A program made the translations under genes and the position numbers. This document shows, piece by piece, positions 46,073-61,589 of a stretch of 64,000 nt of DNA. Source of the stretch: Bretschneidera sinensis (taxonomy: Eukaryota; Streptophyta; Magnoliopsida; Brassicales; Akaniaceae); the NCBI GenBank assembly GCA_023935145.1, contig CM043700.1, positions 32,225,501 through 32,289,500 of the forward strand, read 5' to 3'. Below the pieces are notes generated by a model. It had not been told where the DNA came from and ran no database searches. It saw only the letters and a program-made list of their open reading frames with translations. Position 1 is the stretch's first letter. Each line of letters opens with the position of its first letter.

Positions 46073-46681
46073 TTAGAAGAATTATGACAGTTCCTTTTCT
46101 CTTGCATGTTAATATTGAAATTTGATTATTCTGAATACTAATAGTGATAATTAATTGCTCTGTCTATTGTTTACTTGCATAATCTAGTGAACACTACTTT
46201 GATATTTGCTTGTGGGGGCTTGGTATGAGAAGCAACCTTGTTTCTTGTTGTTGGTTGTTTTTTACTTTCAAACTCTACTAGGAGATATAGCAAGGGAGTC
46301 TTGCTGCTTTGGTATTTGTACTAGCAATATGTTTCTATTCATGCAAGACAATTTTAGAATTCATGTTGAATTGTAGTAGGAAAGAACTAAGACTTTAGAA
46401 TATTAATTGTGAAAAATAGTTGACCAGGTTTCTTCTATTGCTGTTAAATTTTGCTTGTTTGGTTGAAGTAACAAATTCAGGTTTAATGTTAAAAAATGTT
46501 CACTCACTGATGACTGTGTCGTACATGTATTTATCTACCAATGCTTCATTACAATGAAGTCAGTAGAACTTCACCTTCACACCCTTCTTGACCTGTAAAG
46601 AAGAAGAAGAATCCGAATTGAGAAGATTTTCTTAATGCAGCATTTGAAGGTTTCAGTGAAAACAACCATCATCACCTGTGC

Positions 46682-46850
46682 GATACTCTTAATTTTTTGG
46701 TTTGAACGGAATTTTTTGGTTTAAACGGAGTTTTTTTTGTGAACGATGTAGATCTTTTAGATTTTGTGGAGTTTCTATCATGTAGATAGCTTTTTTTTAT
46801 GGGTTGCACCCTCTTGGTGCTTTTTAGTACAATTTTTACTTTAAAAAAAA
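46682..46850 (+). mobile_element. 5'-truncated LINE tail with perfect 15-bp target duplication
   Basis: The 169 bp match the extreme 3' end of the LINE at 11818-14940: both read ...GGGTTGCA-CCTCTTGGTG... followed by an A-rich end. An oligo(A) run (46843-46850) is followed by CATCATCACCTGTGC (46851-46865), which is repeated exactly at 46667-46681 before the element. This is the signature of target-primed reverse transcription, and the perfect duplication suggests a young insertion. Confidence 0.92.
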
Positions 46851-47034
46851 CATCATCACCTGTGCAGGCCAACATTTATAATGCTTGCCTTCCTCACTTC
46901 TCTTATTTCTGTTCAAAATTAGTTACCATATATTTTGGTTGTAATGGGGGCTTGACCTTCTTCTCATTCACCAAACAGAATTCAGTAACTCTGGGGACAT
47001 TAAACTGAAACGGTAATGGGATCCCCTGAGAGGA

Positions 47035-47060
47035 GGGGGGGGCGGGCGGGCGGGGTGGGG
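47035..47060 (+). repeat. G-rich tract, G-quadruplex motif
   Basis: The tract has runs of 8, 3, 3, 4 and 4 G separated by single bases. This meets the classic four-run quadruplex rule with one-base loops. It is isolated in AT-rich DNA. Confidence 0.85.
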
Positions 47061-48736
47061 AGAGTTTTAGACTCAACTGCAATCTGTGAGCCTGTGTGAG
47101 TTTAACCATTCATGGAAAAGTTCCCTCACCAATATGCATGCCTTGCATTGAAAAATAAAAATATTTAAGTTCCATCATGTTAGAATTAATCCAGTAAATA
47201 AATGACAGTGAAGTAAACATCTATCCTTTTCCTTAAGAAATAGAGGGGAGAGAGAGAAAGGTTGGGGAGTGTCGCATTTTGATAACATTGAATATAGTTT
47301 TGTTCTTGATGACTGGAATATCACTGTTAATGTTGGTGGAAGTAGAAGTTGGTTCTTAATGTGCAAACTTCTGCAAGTGTAACTGGCACCAAGTAAGATG
47401 GATGTATCCTATAAAACAGTGATGAATATTGCAGGACTGTTTGTGAAACCAAATTGTAGAATAGCAGTAGGAGGATCAAGAGTGATCTTTAGGGTATCCA
47501 AGTCATTGAAGGTGAAGAATTGTACCATATAAAGAGCCACTAAGATGAAGTTTTTGCTTAGTAGTGATATGTAGCCTGGTCTGTGGTCACTGTCAGTTCA
47601 AACAATGCTGCATTCTCAACATGTTGGATTAGTGTTGGAAAATCTAGAGATGTAGTCTGAAAACTAACTTTGATCATTCTTGTATGTAGTAATCAAGTGC
47701 AGTTTCTGTACTTCAACAAAATGTCTAGAAATAATCTCAGAATGTTAAATTAACCTTTAGATATAATATGTAAGAATATTGCATTATGACTTTTGGGGTA
47801 ACTAATCAGGGAAGTGTGGTACCATTTGGTCTGGTGTACACCCTTTGGAAGGATATGTTTATTATGTTGATAAGACCATCGGTGAAGTGGGTCCATCTGA
47901 ACTTCCTCTGAGGTGAAAATTACATGCCCTGGGTAAAGAATAGTTATATACAAACATGTATAGATACATATATGCATACATTGTTAATCACCCATATCCC
48001 ACCAGACCTCATAAAGAGTCCTAAAGATTTACTTTGTGATTGCATATTGAAATAGCAGGACCTGTGGCCTATATCTCATTACTGATCAGGTATCAAAATT
48101 AGTTGCAAATAAATTCAGGTGTCGAAGGATGTGATAATACTTGGAGACGATATCTCAGTTAAACTCCCATATTTAGAGATTTGATATTACGTTTAACTAC
48201 TTTATAACTCCATCCTCTGCAATCTTTTATGCCATTCTCTTGTTTCTATGGACTTGCAGCTTTCAGCTTGCAGCTAATGCATTTTTCCTGATATTGGTGA
48301 AGTCCTGAATTGTAGTATGACCTTGCCTACTCAGACATCCTAGGATACCATCAGAAGTTGAAGGCGCTTCTCTTTCCATTCTGCATTTGTAAGGGAACAT
48401 CAGGAGCAAATGCTTGGCTTTGTATCTCTGGTTACTACTGAGAACTGACGGAGAAACTAGTTTTGGTTGTAGAAAAATCTGTTGGTAGCTAGAAGTCAAC
48501 ATGTAGATCAATATAATGTTCCATATGTACAGGGATTAGGGGCATGCGGATGGAATCTTTTGGTCGAAATGATGTTTAATTTGTTCTCTTCGGTCTGATT
48601 GTTAAATATTGTTGCGCCATAATGTCTTGCAACTTCCCTCCTGCCCAGAGGATGAGGAGCTGAATATCACCAGCCCACTTATCTGGGGAAACAGAGGAGA
48701 AAGAGGGGGTTCTGGAAAGGTGACTCGAGACTTATA
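47061..48736. other. Spacer, nothing recognised
   Basis: I see no conserved coding, repeats or RNA gene in this stretch on either strand. Confidence 0.5.
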
Positions 48737-49243
48737 GGGTATGTTTAGGTAACAGTTTTCTGTTTTCACTGAAAACTTGAAAACAGTTTTCAGAAGAAAA
48801 CATGTTTGGATAACTGTAATTCAAAAACTGTTTCTAAAACAGTAAACAATGAAATGTTTGGATAATCTTATTTTGAAAATTGTTTTGATACTCTTTGTAA
48901 TTATTTTTAGTTTTGAATTTAAATTTAAAATTTATATCAATTTTATTTTTTATATTTACTAAATACTTAAAAATAATTAATATTATTTTATTTTTAAAAT
49001 TTTAATGTTTTTTATATATCATGGAGAAAGAATAAAACAGAGAAGTGAATATCGATTTTAGGGTTAATTTTTTCAAAATTATATTAAAAAAACACTAATT
49101 TGAGGTTTTTAGAAAACAGTTTTTTAAAACTTGTTTTTTAAAACAATTTTAGAAAATTACTTTAAAAAACTGTTTGCTAAACACGAAAAAAAGTTTTTCA
49201 AAATTGATTTTAGTTCAGTTTTCAAAAATCCCTTTTAAACATG
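48737..49243. mobile_element. AT-rich MITE-like element
   Basis: The left end GGGTATGTTTAGGTAACAGT and the inverted right end GCATGTTTAAAAGGGATTTT are alike at their first positions. The inside is full of mirrored AAAACTGTTTT-type words. It is followed at 49235-49300 by a direct repeat (TATTATAATGCCTCTC twice). Low-level Tourist resemblance; no clear target duplication. Confidence 0.45.
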
Positions 49244-49300
49244 CACACATATTATAATGCCTCTCTTAAACATGCTCACATATTATAATGCCTCTCATAA

Positions 49301-50122
49301 GCCAGTGTTTTTTTAAGGTCTCATAAGAAATCAATATTATGAGCTTCTCTCATAAGCCAATGCTGTATGCATCAGAAGTTTGTGATATGAATTTTTTATG
49401 AATTGAAATTCATCTTCTCAAGCCCATTAACGAATCACTGTAGAGATTATGGACATTTTCTTTTTTTCCTACCTTTGTTGGCCATTTAGTGTCAGAGGAT
49501 GCATTACTTCTCTGGAAGAAAGTTCTATACAGATCGCTTTTCTTTGGTTTACACTAGTTTTCTACTGCAACTCAGTTTGAGTAATTTTATCACAAACCTC
49601 CATGCCAAGTTATGTAAATGCTGCATTTCGCTTTGCTATTTTCCAAGATAATTGTATTTGGTCGGATTAGTGATGCATCTCATCCATAATTGTACGTTTT
49701 GGTGAAATGACATACTATAAATATTCTTTAAAGTGGACAGGAATTCCTGCTAACTGTTAAGAGTGGCAAAATGTGTGCTGAAACGTACCTAAATTTCCTC
49801 ACGTTTGTGATACGAAGTGAAGACTAGCTGTGCATCCATAAAGATTATGAACATGAAGCCTATATTTATAATGTAATTGCAGATGGTTCCACATAATGCC
49901 ATTCACAAAGAAATTTACATAAAGGTCTTCTGTGTATATTTCGTTTGAAATTTATTGTTTCGAAACTTATTGGGCTTATTGACCATCAAGCCAGTATCAT
50001 CCTCGCTGCACTATCACCCTTTGATTTTGAGATGAACGCCTGATAATATATATGCCTGACTGATACACAACAACTTTTACAACACAAATCACTGACCAAA
50101 CTAAGCCCACAATTCCTTTAGA
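49301..50122. other. 3' flank of the aleurain-like gene
   Basis: No gene is visible. The part next to 50122 is probably the 3' UTR of the minus-strand protease gene. Confidence 0.4.
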
Positions 50123-52903
<2,781 letters not shown>

Positions 52904-55430
52904 CTTCTTTGGTTTCTGCTTCTCCCTCTCTTTTCTCTGGTCAGTCTCTACTTCCTCTCAAGAGAATTTCAATTATGGGACTGTGGACTTTTTCTGAGCA
53001 AAAGATTCGATCTATTACATTTCTCTCCACGAAAATGTAATAAATCAAGATACCAAATGACACTTGTACGTTTCTGGTTGCTTGATTTTGGCGTGATATT
53101 TTTATAGGCCACTTCTTCGTAGACGTGTACACTGACATGGAATTATCTTCTAACAAAAAATTCTTTGTGAGGTTTATATTCAATGTTTTAATTTTGTTCA
53201 AAATTTTTTGTTGTTAATTTTAACGAATTTTATTGTTGAGTGTATGATTCAAAAAATAATGTTATCAGAAAAAAAATTAAATTATTAATGAAATTTTGAA
53301 CGAGTTTAATGATAAATTTTTTTAACGTTTGATCGAAAATAATTATTTTGAAACATCTCAAAATAAAAATAAGTTAGGACACATTATGGACGAAATTAGT
53401 ATTTTTCTTTAAATATTATACTTTTTATTCGTAGTTTCTCAATAACTAAAATTTAAAAAGATACCATACAAGATCTAATGAATGACAATAAAGAATTCAG
53501 ATTGAATATGTATGATGCACATCACAATTAATAATATTTTGAAATTGATATTATCAACGTAAATAACCAAGTTCTCCCAATTACTTTTGAAGGCGTTCTT
53601 CACAATCGATGATAAACTCTTGCAATGTTAATAGAAGTGAAATCTAATCATCTCCAACAAGCTCGGGATCAACAAGTGAAGATAGTTATATAGACAAGCA
53701 CTTCCAAAGGATTATTAATCTTTTCAACATAGGGCAATGGTAGGTTACACATCAATCCTACATGATATCGAGATATTAACCAGATAACAAAGAAAGAATT
53801 ATGTTTGGAATATGGCTAAACATGCAGCAACTGACAAGAAAATTTATTTTTCTTAATATTTTTTAACCTAATTTTAAAAAAAATTGTCTTTTGTTCTCTA
53901 TTATCTTCAATGAAATAATTATGAAATCATTTCAAAAATTGAATTTAAAATTATTTATAAAATATGATATATCAGTTTACATTTTCTTTTTTGAAAATAG
54001 TTTAACACACTATTGGGAACAAATGAAATTCATAGAATTTATGTTGTTTATTTGTAATTTCATATGTTTTTATGTTAGAAAACAATAAATTACAAAAAAA
54101 CTTCATTATAAATGAATTTACTATGAAATATAGTTAGCTTATTATAAATCTTATTAATATTCATAGAATTTACAAGAAAAATTCACAAAATAAAGAATAG
54201 AAATTTATAAAATCAATATCTCATTTTTTTTAAAGGATATAAACTCAATATCTTGAATGTACCTGTGAGTAAAAAAAATATCTTGAAGGTATTTTTTTAA
54301 TAACATTAGGAGATTTCGAACCTATTTTTTGATAAAGATTTTTTTAGATTTATCACTATTGCATCAAAAACAAAAACAAAGAAGCATCTTGAACTATTTT
54401 TGAGTAAAGGGTGACACTCTATGGGGAATAATGTTTTAGATCCGTTTGAAATTTTATTAGTAATTTAAAAAAAAATTTATTGATAATATTATTTTTTAAG
54501 TTGTACGTTTATGTCGATATTACAAATAAAATTTCTTAAAATTACTAGTAAAATTTTAAACAAATCTAAAATTAATATTTTAAACTCTATCAATCCAAAT
54601 ATTTTTGAATGCTCGTTATCATTACAAATAAAATTTGCTTAAAAAATTTAAAATTGATCATAAGCAGTTCTCGAACCCAATTAACTAAACAGTCTTTATC
54701 TTACAAAGATATTTATTGGCGGAATCCTTTGTCGTTACTTTCTGCTCGTATCTTCTTGAAGTCATTTTAGTGACAGTCCTTTTTGGTCTGTTAGAAATAA
54801 CGGGTCAGTGAATCATTGCGGTAACAGTACGTGGCTTTCAATAATTCGTTGCGCTAATCAAAATACATGAATGGAATAAGTCATTTGGAACCAAACAGAA
54901 ACTTTCCCACCCCTTGGCACTTCTTGCACTCAATTAACAATGTGTCTTTGCTGCCTCTTAAATTGGTCAAACCCGTTAACCGACGGTTTACCCGGTCTGG
55001 ACTCCACCCAATGATTTTACGGGTCGAATTGGATACTAGTAATTTTCAACAGGTCTTCAAATATAAAACTCATTCAGGGCCTAGCTAGTGGACCAGAAAC
55101 TCATACTCAGGGCCTAGTAAGGCCCAAATTTTTACATCTATTAAATTCGCTTTTCTCCACTGGGCCTAGCTAGCTAGCTGTTGTTTTTCCTTTGCGTTAA
55201 TTTCCTTTTTTTAATCAAACGATGGAAGAACTCAAACTTCTCAGTTCTGACTTCTGACTACTTACTTGAGAGTGCAATATGCAACTATAATGTTGTTCGA
55301 TATAAATAATGTTATACAATTATTTGGTACTATTTGATTGTAAGTCGGAATATTATTAGATAGTAATTTAGTGTTATATCATTCGACAGTGATTTGGTAT
55401 CAAAATTACTGTCAAATAGCACTTTAATTA
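52904..55430. other. AT-rich spacer upstream of the aleurain-like gene
   Basis: The first few hundred bases are the presumed promoter and 5' UTR of the minus-strand protease gene. Beyond about 53200 the DNA is very AT-rich, with no coding that I recognise. It includes one foldback (54439-54566). Confidence 0.5.
54439..54566. repeat. Imperfect inverted repeat
   Basis: AGATCCGTTTGAAATTTTAT near 54439 is complementary to the arm ending near 54566 (TAAAATTTTAAACAAATCT). Arms are about 27 bp with a loop of about 75 bp. Possibly a small MITE; no target duplication seen. Confidence 0.5.
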
Positions 55431-56194
55431 TGTTAACAAAAATACTCACCGTTAACAATTAATTAAGTATTACAATTCCAATCAAAGATCACAAATTAAA
55501 TATAATAACCACCTAGACACGTGCAGAAATAAAAATAATTAGCATCAAATAAAGCAATAAACCAATAACACATAAATTTACGTGAAAAATCCTCTTGTGT
55601 AGAGGGAGAAAAACCACGAGGTAAAAATAACTCTACCATGTAAATAACAATTAAAATTTTTATATCCAAGTTTATGCTCAAACTTGAGACCCACAACAAT
55701 TTAGTAATAATACAAGGTACCTCTTTAAGAAAAATAATTGTTATACTACCAACTACTGAAATATGAGAAGTCTTCGTGCTTCACCAAAAGCAAACATCGT
55801 GATAAAAACTGTAAACCCCAAGTAGATTGATTCTCTGTGACCAAACACTCTGAATAATACCCTAGAGAAAATCTCAAACTGCTGTACCTTTTTTCTCTTT
55901 TATTCTTATGGTAAATAAAAAGAAAAACCTTTAATTTATAACTCTCTCGGCTACAAAACACTGCTTTCGATTTTTCTCCTCCCACTGTGCCTATTTCTCT
56001 AGCTACTCTCTCTGTAACCCACGGTCGAAAAAGGAAAAAAATCAGGCCTTTTTATATATCAATTGATTAGAAGATATTCTCTTCTAATAGGCATAGGATT
56101 CAGAGACCTATAAGGATTACACCAACCGCCACCTTTAGATTTCTTTTATTTCTTATTTTAACTTGCTTATGGGCTAGACCCCACAAGCCCAACA
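55431..56194 (-). repeat. 3' LTR of the minus-strand copia element
   Basis: On the minus strand it starts TGTTGGGCTTGTGGGG at 56194, directly after the purine tract. It ends TTGTTAACA at 55431, giving TG...CA ends and 764 bp. A TATA box (TATATAAAAAGG on the minus strand) lies at about 56047-56058. The 5' LTR is not in the window. Confidence 0.8.
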
Positions 56195-56236
56195 ATCTCC
56201 CCCTCCAGCCCATGAGGGAGAGAACTACCATGTAAC

Positions 56237-59200
56237 TCACTTGGAGTCCATCCTGGCCATCACCGAGCAAAACTCAAGCTTTTCTCTAGGAACAACCTTT
56301 GTCATCATGTCAGAGACATTTTTATCTGTGTGGATCTTTTCCAACTTCATTAACTGTTTTTCAATCACCTCACGAATCCAATGGTATCTCACCTCAATGT
56401 GTTTCATACGTGAATGATACATGGTATTTTTGCTTAGATCCATAGCACCCTGACTATCACAAAAAACCACATACTCTTGTTGCTTCAAACCTAATTCTTG
56501 AAGAAATCTAATCATCCAAAGCATCTCTTTCATGCTTTGTTTGCTGCAATGTATTCAGCCTCAGTAGTTGATAAGGCAACACACTTTTGCAATCTTGAAT
56601 ACCATGAGACAACTCCCCTTGCGAAAGTGAACAAAAACCCCGATGTAGACTTTTTGGCATCAAAATCACCAGCCATATCTAAATCTGTATAACTCTCAAG
56701 AACTAGTTCTGAACTCCCAAAACTCAAACACAACTTGGAAGTACCTTTGAGATATCTCAAAATCCACTTTACCACTTCCCAATGACTTTTACTCGGATTA
56801 GATAAAAACCTGCTAACCAAACCAACAATATGAACAATGTTTGGTCGCGTGCAAACCATGACATACATTAAGCTATCGAATGTAGAGAAGTAAGGAATTG
56901 CTGACATCTCTTCCTTTTCTTCTTTTGTTGAAGGACACGATTTCTTTCTCAACTTAAAATGGTTGGCAAGAGGAGTACTGACTGATTTTGAATGCTTCAC
57001 GTCAAGCACTCGCTCAACATACTTTTCTTGTGATAACCATAACTTTTTGGCTTTTCTATCACGAACAATCTGCATTCCCAAAATCTGTCTTGCTGGTCCA
57101 AAGTCCTTCGTGTCAAAGGACTTAAACAATTCATCTTTCAACTTGCCAACCATTTTAGCATATTGTCCCACAATCAACATACAACAGAAGGTTAATAAAG
57201 TTACCATTAGGGAATTTCTTAGCATATACACATGGATCTATAACTGTCCTCTGGTAACTATGATCCACCATGAATGAATCAAACTTCTTGTACCACTGTC
57301 TTGGAGCCTGTTTTAATCCATACAAACTCTTCTTCAGCCTGTAAACCATGTTTTCTTTCCCTTTCACTTCAAAACCTTATGGTTGAACCATATAAATCTC
57401 TTCATGCAAATCACCATGAAGAAACACTGTCTTCACATCTAACTGTTCAAGCTCAAGATTCAAACTAGCTGCCAAACCAAGTACAACTTGGATAGAACTC
57501 ATCTTTACCACTAAAGAGAAAATTTAATCGAAATCTATTCCTTTCTTCTAATTGAAACCTTTAACCACCAGTTGAGCCTTGTACTTCACTGGCTTTTCAC
57601 CATCTTTTTTCAGCTTGAACGTGCACTTGTTCCTCATTTCTTTTCTACCTTTGGGAAGATCAACCAATTCATAAGTATTGTTCTTTTAGCTTTCATCCAA
57701 CAACCTTTTTTTATATGTGACTGCACTTCTTAGAAAATCTTTGGCTTCTTTCCATCAATAAGCAAAACATACTCAGAACTAGGGTACCTAGTAGACGATT
57801 GATGCTCACTAGTAGACCTTCTCAACTGAAGCCCTACAGTCTCCGGTGCAAGGGGTTGCTCCCCCTGCTCAACATGCTCCGTATCATGCATAACACCATC
57901 ATCAACTGTTGTTGGCTCCTTATTAACCATATGTTCTTCTTCATGTATCTCTCCTTCATCTGTGGCATTGTCTGAAGAAGTAGGATCTAGTTCAAAGTCT
58001 TCAATTCTACTTATACCATGTTGTGTCTTCACATTCTTCTCAATGCCATCCAAAGTTTCATTTTCATTGAAGATAACATCTCTGCTTATGATAATCTCAT
58101 TATTTTCTAGATTATATAACTTGTAACCAAACTCAGCATCCCCATAACTAATAAACACACAAGCAGCTGCTTTGTCATCAAGACCTATTCACCTTGAGAA
58201 CTGATGCAAAAGCTTTGCAACTAAACACCTTCAAGTGAGAATAAAAAATATATTTTCTATCCAAACTCTTTTTGAAATTTCAAAACCCAAGGGAACGGAT
58301 GGAGATCTATTAATCAGGTAGCAAGCTATACAAACTGCTTTACCCCAAAATGGCTTAGGGAACTTAGCCATTTTGAGCACGCATCTAACTCTTTCCACAA
58401 TGTACGATTTATCCTCTCAGTCACACCATTATGTTGTGGGGTACCATGAACTGTCATCTCATGCCTGATGAGAAACTGTGAACAATAATCTGCAAACTCA
58501 TTGGAGGTATACTCTCCATCATTATTAGTACGGATAAATTTCAATCGATTCTCTGTCTCTCTCTCCCCTATAGCATGAAACTTATGAAAATACTGAAATA
58601 CCTGGCTTTTGTTTTTAAACAAATAAACCCACAAATTTCGTGAAGCATTATCAATAAAAGTAACAAAATATCTATTGACACCCAAAGAGTCTACCTCAAT
58701 GGGACCACAAATATCATAAAATACCAATTCTAATTTCTTTTGTTTTCTTTTAGATGACTTGCTTAAATAAAATCTATGATGCTTATCAAATAAACAATAA
58801 TCACATGGGTTCCGAGATATAACTTTGGAGGAATGAATGAACGACCTCCTAGCCAAAATCTGTAACCCTTTCTCACTCATATGCGCCAGCCTCTTGTGCC
58901 ATAAGTTTGGAGAAGCATCATCTTCAACTGCATTCGACTCATTACAACACACTTTCACACGTCTCTTGTACAATGTACAACATATCTTTCCTCTGGCAAC
59001 CACCAATGATCCCTTGGTCAATTTTCACTTTCCATTACCGAAGTAGTGCTAATACCCTTATTCATCTAGGACATGAGTAGAAATCAGATTGAGACACAAT
59101 TCAGGAACATGTCACAGATTCTTAAAAGTCATAGTGCACCTTACATTTGTTTGTATGTGCATATCACCATTCCCCACAATCGGAGCAAAACTCGAGTTAC

Positions 59201-59675
59201 CCATCTTCACTATACCAAAGTGTCCTGCTTTGTATGTTGTAAAGGAATCTCGATATGAAATACAACGGTAAGAAATTGCTGAGTCAACCACTCAGTCAGT
59301 ACCATAATCTGCAACATGATTGCATTCCTCAAACTCACATGCAAGTAACATAACTTTTTCGTCATCTAAAACAACTTCTGTTGTGTTTTTATCATTAATC
59401 GTCTTCTTATTTTTCTCATCCTATTGTTCTTGTTTCCATACCCAACAATTTCTCTTCATATGACCCAATTTATTGCAGTGATAACATTTTACCTTATCTC
59501 TGGACTTTGACCAATCTCTGGATTTACCATGACCTTTAAGACCTCTACTCTTACTTCTTCCCCTATTCTCTGTAACAAGAGCTTGACTACAATCTGTGCC
59601 CGAATCCTTTCTGCGAGTCTCCTGGTTGAACATACTGTCTTTCACAATAGACAAATTGAGCACACCATTCGTAGC
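56237..59675 (-). pseudogene. copia gag-pol remnant (gag part, INT, RT, RNase H)
   Basis: From right to left: gag with the zinc knuckle CYHCNKLGHMKRNC near 59450-59490; the integrase zinc site and core at about 58326-59000 (WHKRLAHMSEKGL, TFIDNASRNLWVYLF, HGTPQHNGVTERINRTL); the acidic linker at 57730-58158; the RT at about 56900-57600 (YGLKQAPRQW near 57310). RNase H runs over about 56237-56700, with STTEAEYIAANKA and KHIEVRYHWIRE. Only the first Asp of the catalytic YVDD block remains, because a small deletion removes the second (near 57182). Further stops occur near 57370 and 57545. Confidence 0.9.
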
Positions 59676-61345
59676 TGTAACGACCCATCTTGGGTTAGCC
59701 ACCCTCAAGATAGTGTCGTCACGTTTTGAAATCCCAGCACGATACATATATGAAACAATATAAAAACATACTTCGACTGAAAATATATATACATTAAGCC
59801 TCGAGCCTCAACCCTCAACAGGAAAGTTATATTATTAATATCATTTCTGAAACAATATATACAAAATATTAAAGATGCATGACTATTTACAAAAAAAAAA
59901 ATTTTTCTTCCATTAATCTGAGGATGTGGACCACGAGACTTACATATAAAAAACTTAGTCTGAATCTCAGCTCACAAATTTATCTGTCCTACCCCCTACC
60001 TAAAAAAATTTTAACAATGAATAGTGAGCTTTACAAGCTCAGTGAATTAAATTAACTAGAAGTACTCGATTTGTATACTTCTAGTTATATTCAATCATTG
60101 TTAAATCAACATAATTAATTATCTATCCTCTTTCAATACATATATCTCATATACCAATCGTATTCGTTTTCTTCTCATATATTTTATCAATTTAATATCA
60201 ACATTTACCTCATTATAAGGTTCACATCATATAAACGATCGATCCTATAATTATTTATCATATCATCCTTTCAATTTCTTTATCATCAAAGTTGTCTTAT
60301 TATGAGGCTCGTTTGTCTATAAATCATTTCATAATGCTTTAACATCTCAGCCAACAATAATAAATATTTTTAAAAAACAATAAATGCATGAATTTAAATT
60401 ATCTTTCTTTCTTTCTCATCAGATCATTTCAAACTATCATTTGGGAACGTCATCCCATACGTCTACATGTTTCAGCCATACCAGCTACCTTCCTGGTCTT
60501 CTCAGCCAAACCAGTTGTCTTCCTCGTCTTCCCATTTATGCATATGAACAATAATATGCAAGCAAGTATACATCATAACATTCAATTCGACTATTTTTTT
60601 CTCAAAATTATTATTTATTTATTTATTATCATATATATTAAATTGTCCCCTCATATATCATATCAATTTTGTCAATCATATCTCTCAAGAATTTCATATA
60701 TATTTTCAACATATTTTTTTCTTAATTTGTCCTTTTAAAATATAACTTCTTATTTAATTAATTTTCAACATATCTGTTAATCCTTAATCAATCAATTATC
60801 ATACATAAAAGAATTATATCGTCCAATCATTATAATCCAATAATTTATTCAAATATCATAAATTCATATTTTTATTGATCTCGATTACTAAAAGTAAATC
60901 TAACTCACCGCGTAGTATTTAAAGCTACTCGTGGATCATCTCCTTGTCTTTCCTGCTCCTTTCAGCAATTTTCTGGAACTTCTGATCACCAATACCTAAT
61001 TGTAAACTTTAATAAATCTTACTATTGTAATTGAATGACTGTAATTATCTAAATCCTTTCCAATTTTTTGCTAAAAGAAACAGAGTTAGAGAAATGAGAG
61101 AAACTAAACAAAAATACCATTTAGGCGTGAAAATGAACTCTCTGATGGTTTTAGAGAGTTTTAAAGCTTTGTTGATTTTTTTTTAAAATTAAATATTTGC
61201 CTTTGATTATTTACAATTCTTTCATCATTTAAAATTTACCGTTTTGCCATGACATAATTATACTTTTGTCATTTTCCCTTTAAAAATCAATTTTTCATCT
61301 TTTCTTCCTTCTAAAATTTTTATAAAATTATAAAAAAATATAAAA

Positions 61346-61376
<31 letters not shown>

Positions 61377-61571
61377 TTTAATTTCAAATTTCAAAATTTT
61401 TCAGTACTTTCTTCTTAAAAAATTTATAACTCTTTTCAACAAAATTTTCAGTATTATCTTTCAAATATTATTTCAAATCAATGCAAAATTTTTCATCTAT
61501 GGATTATTTAATTCAATATAATATATGTAAAATTACTTCTTCACTTTTATATTATGAACACGAATATTACA
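59676..61571 (-). repeat. 3' LTR of the gypsy element, about 1.9 kb
   Basis: On the minus strand it begins TGTAATATTCG at 61571, next to the purine tract, and ends GGGTCGTTACA at 59676, giving TG...CA ends. It contains a TA microsatellite at about 61350-61374. It has no coding. Confidence 0.8.
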
Positions 61572-61589
61572 ATTCTACCCACCTTATAA

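Larger units (their letters stand above)
55431..59675 (-). mobile_element. Tnt1/Tork-like Ty1/copia element, interrupted by a gypsy element
   Basis: Minus-strand order from right to left: gag zinc knuckle, integrase, reverse transcriptase, RNase H, purine tract (GGAGGGGGAGAT, about 56195-56206) and 3' LTR. At 59675 the gag frame is cut by the end of a gypsy LTR. The remaining gag and the 5' LTR should lie beyond the gypsy element, outside the window. Frameshifts and stops make it inactive. Confidence 0.92.
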
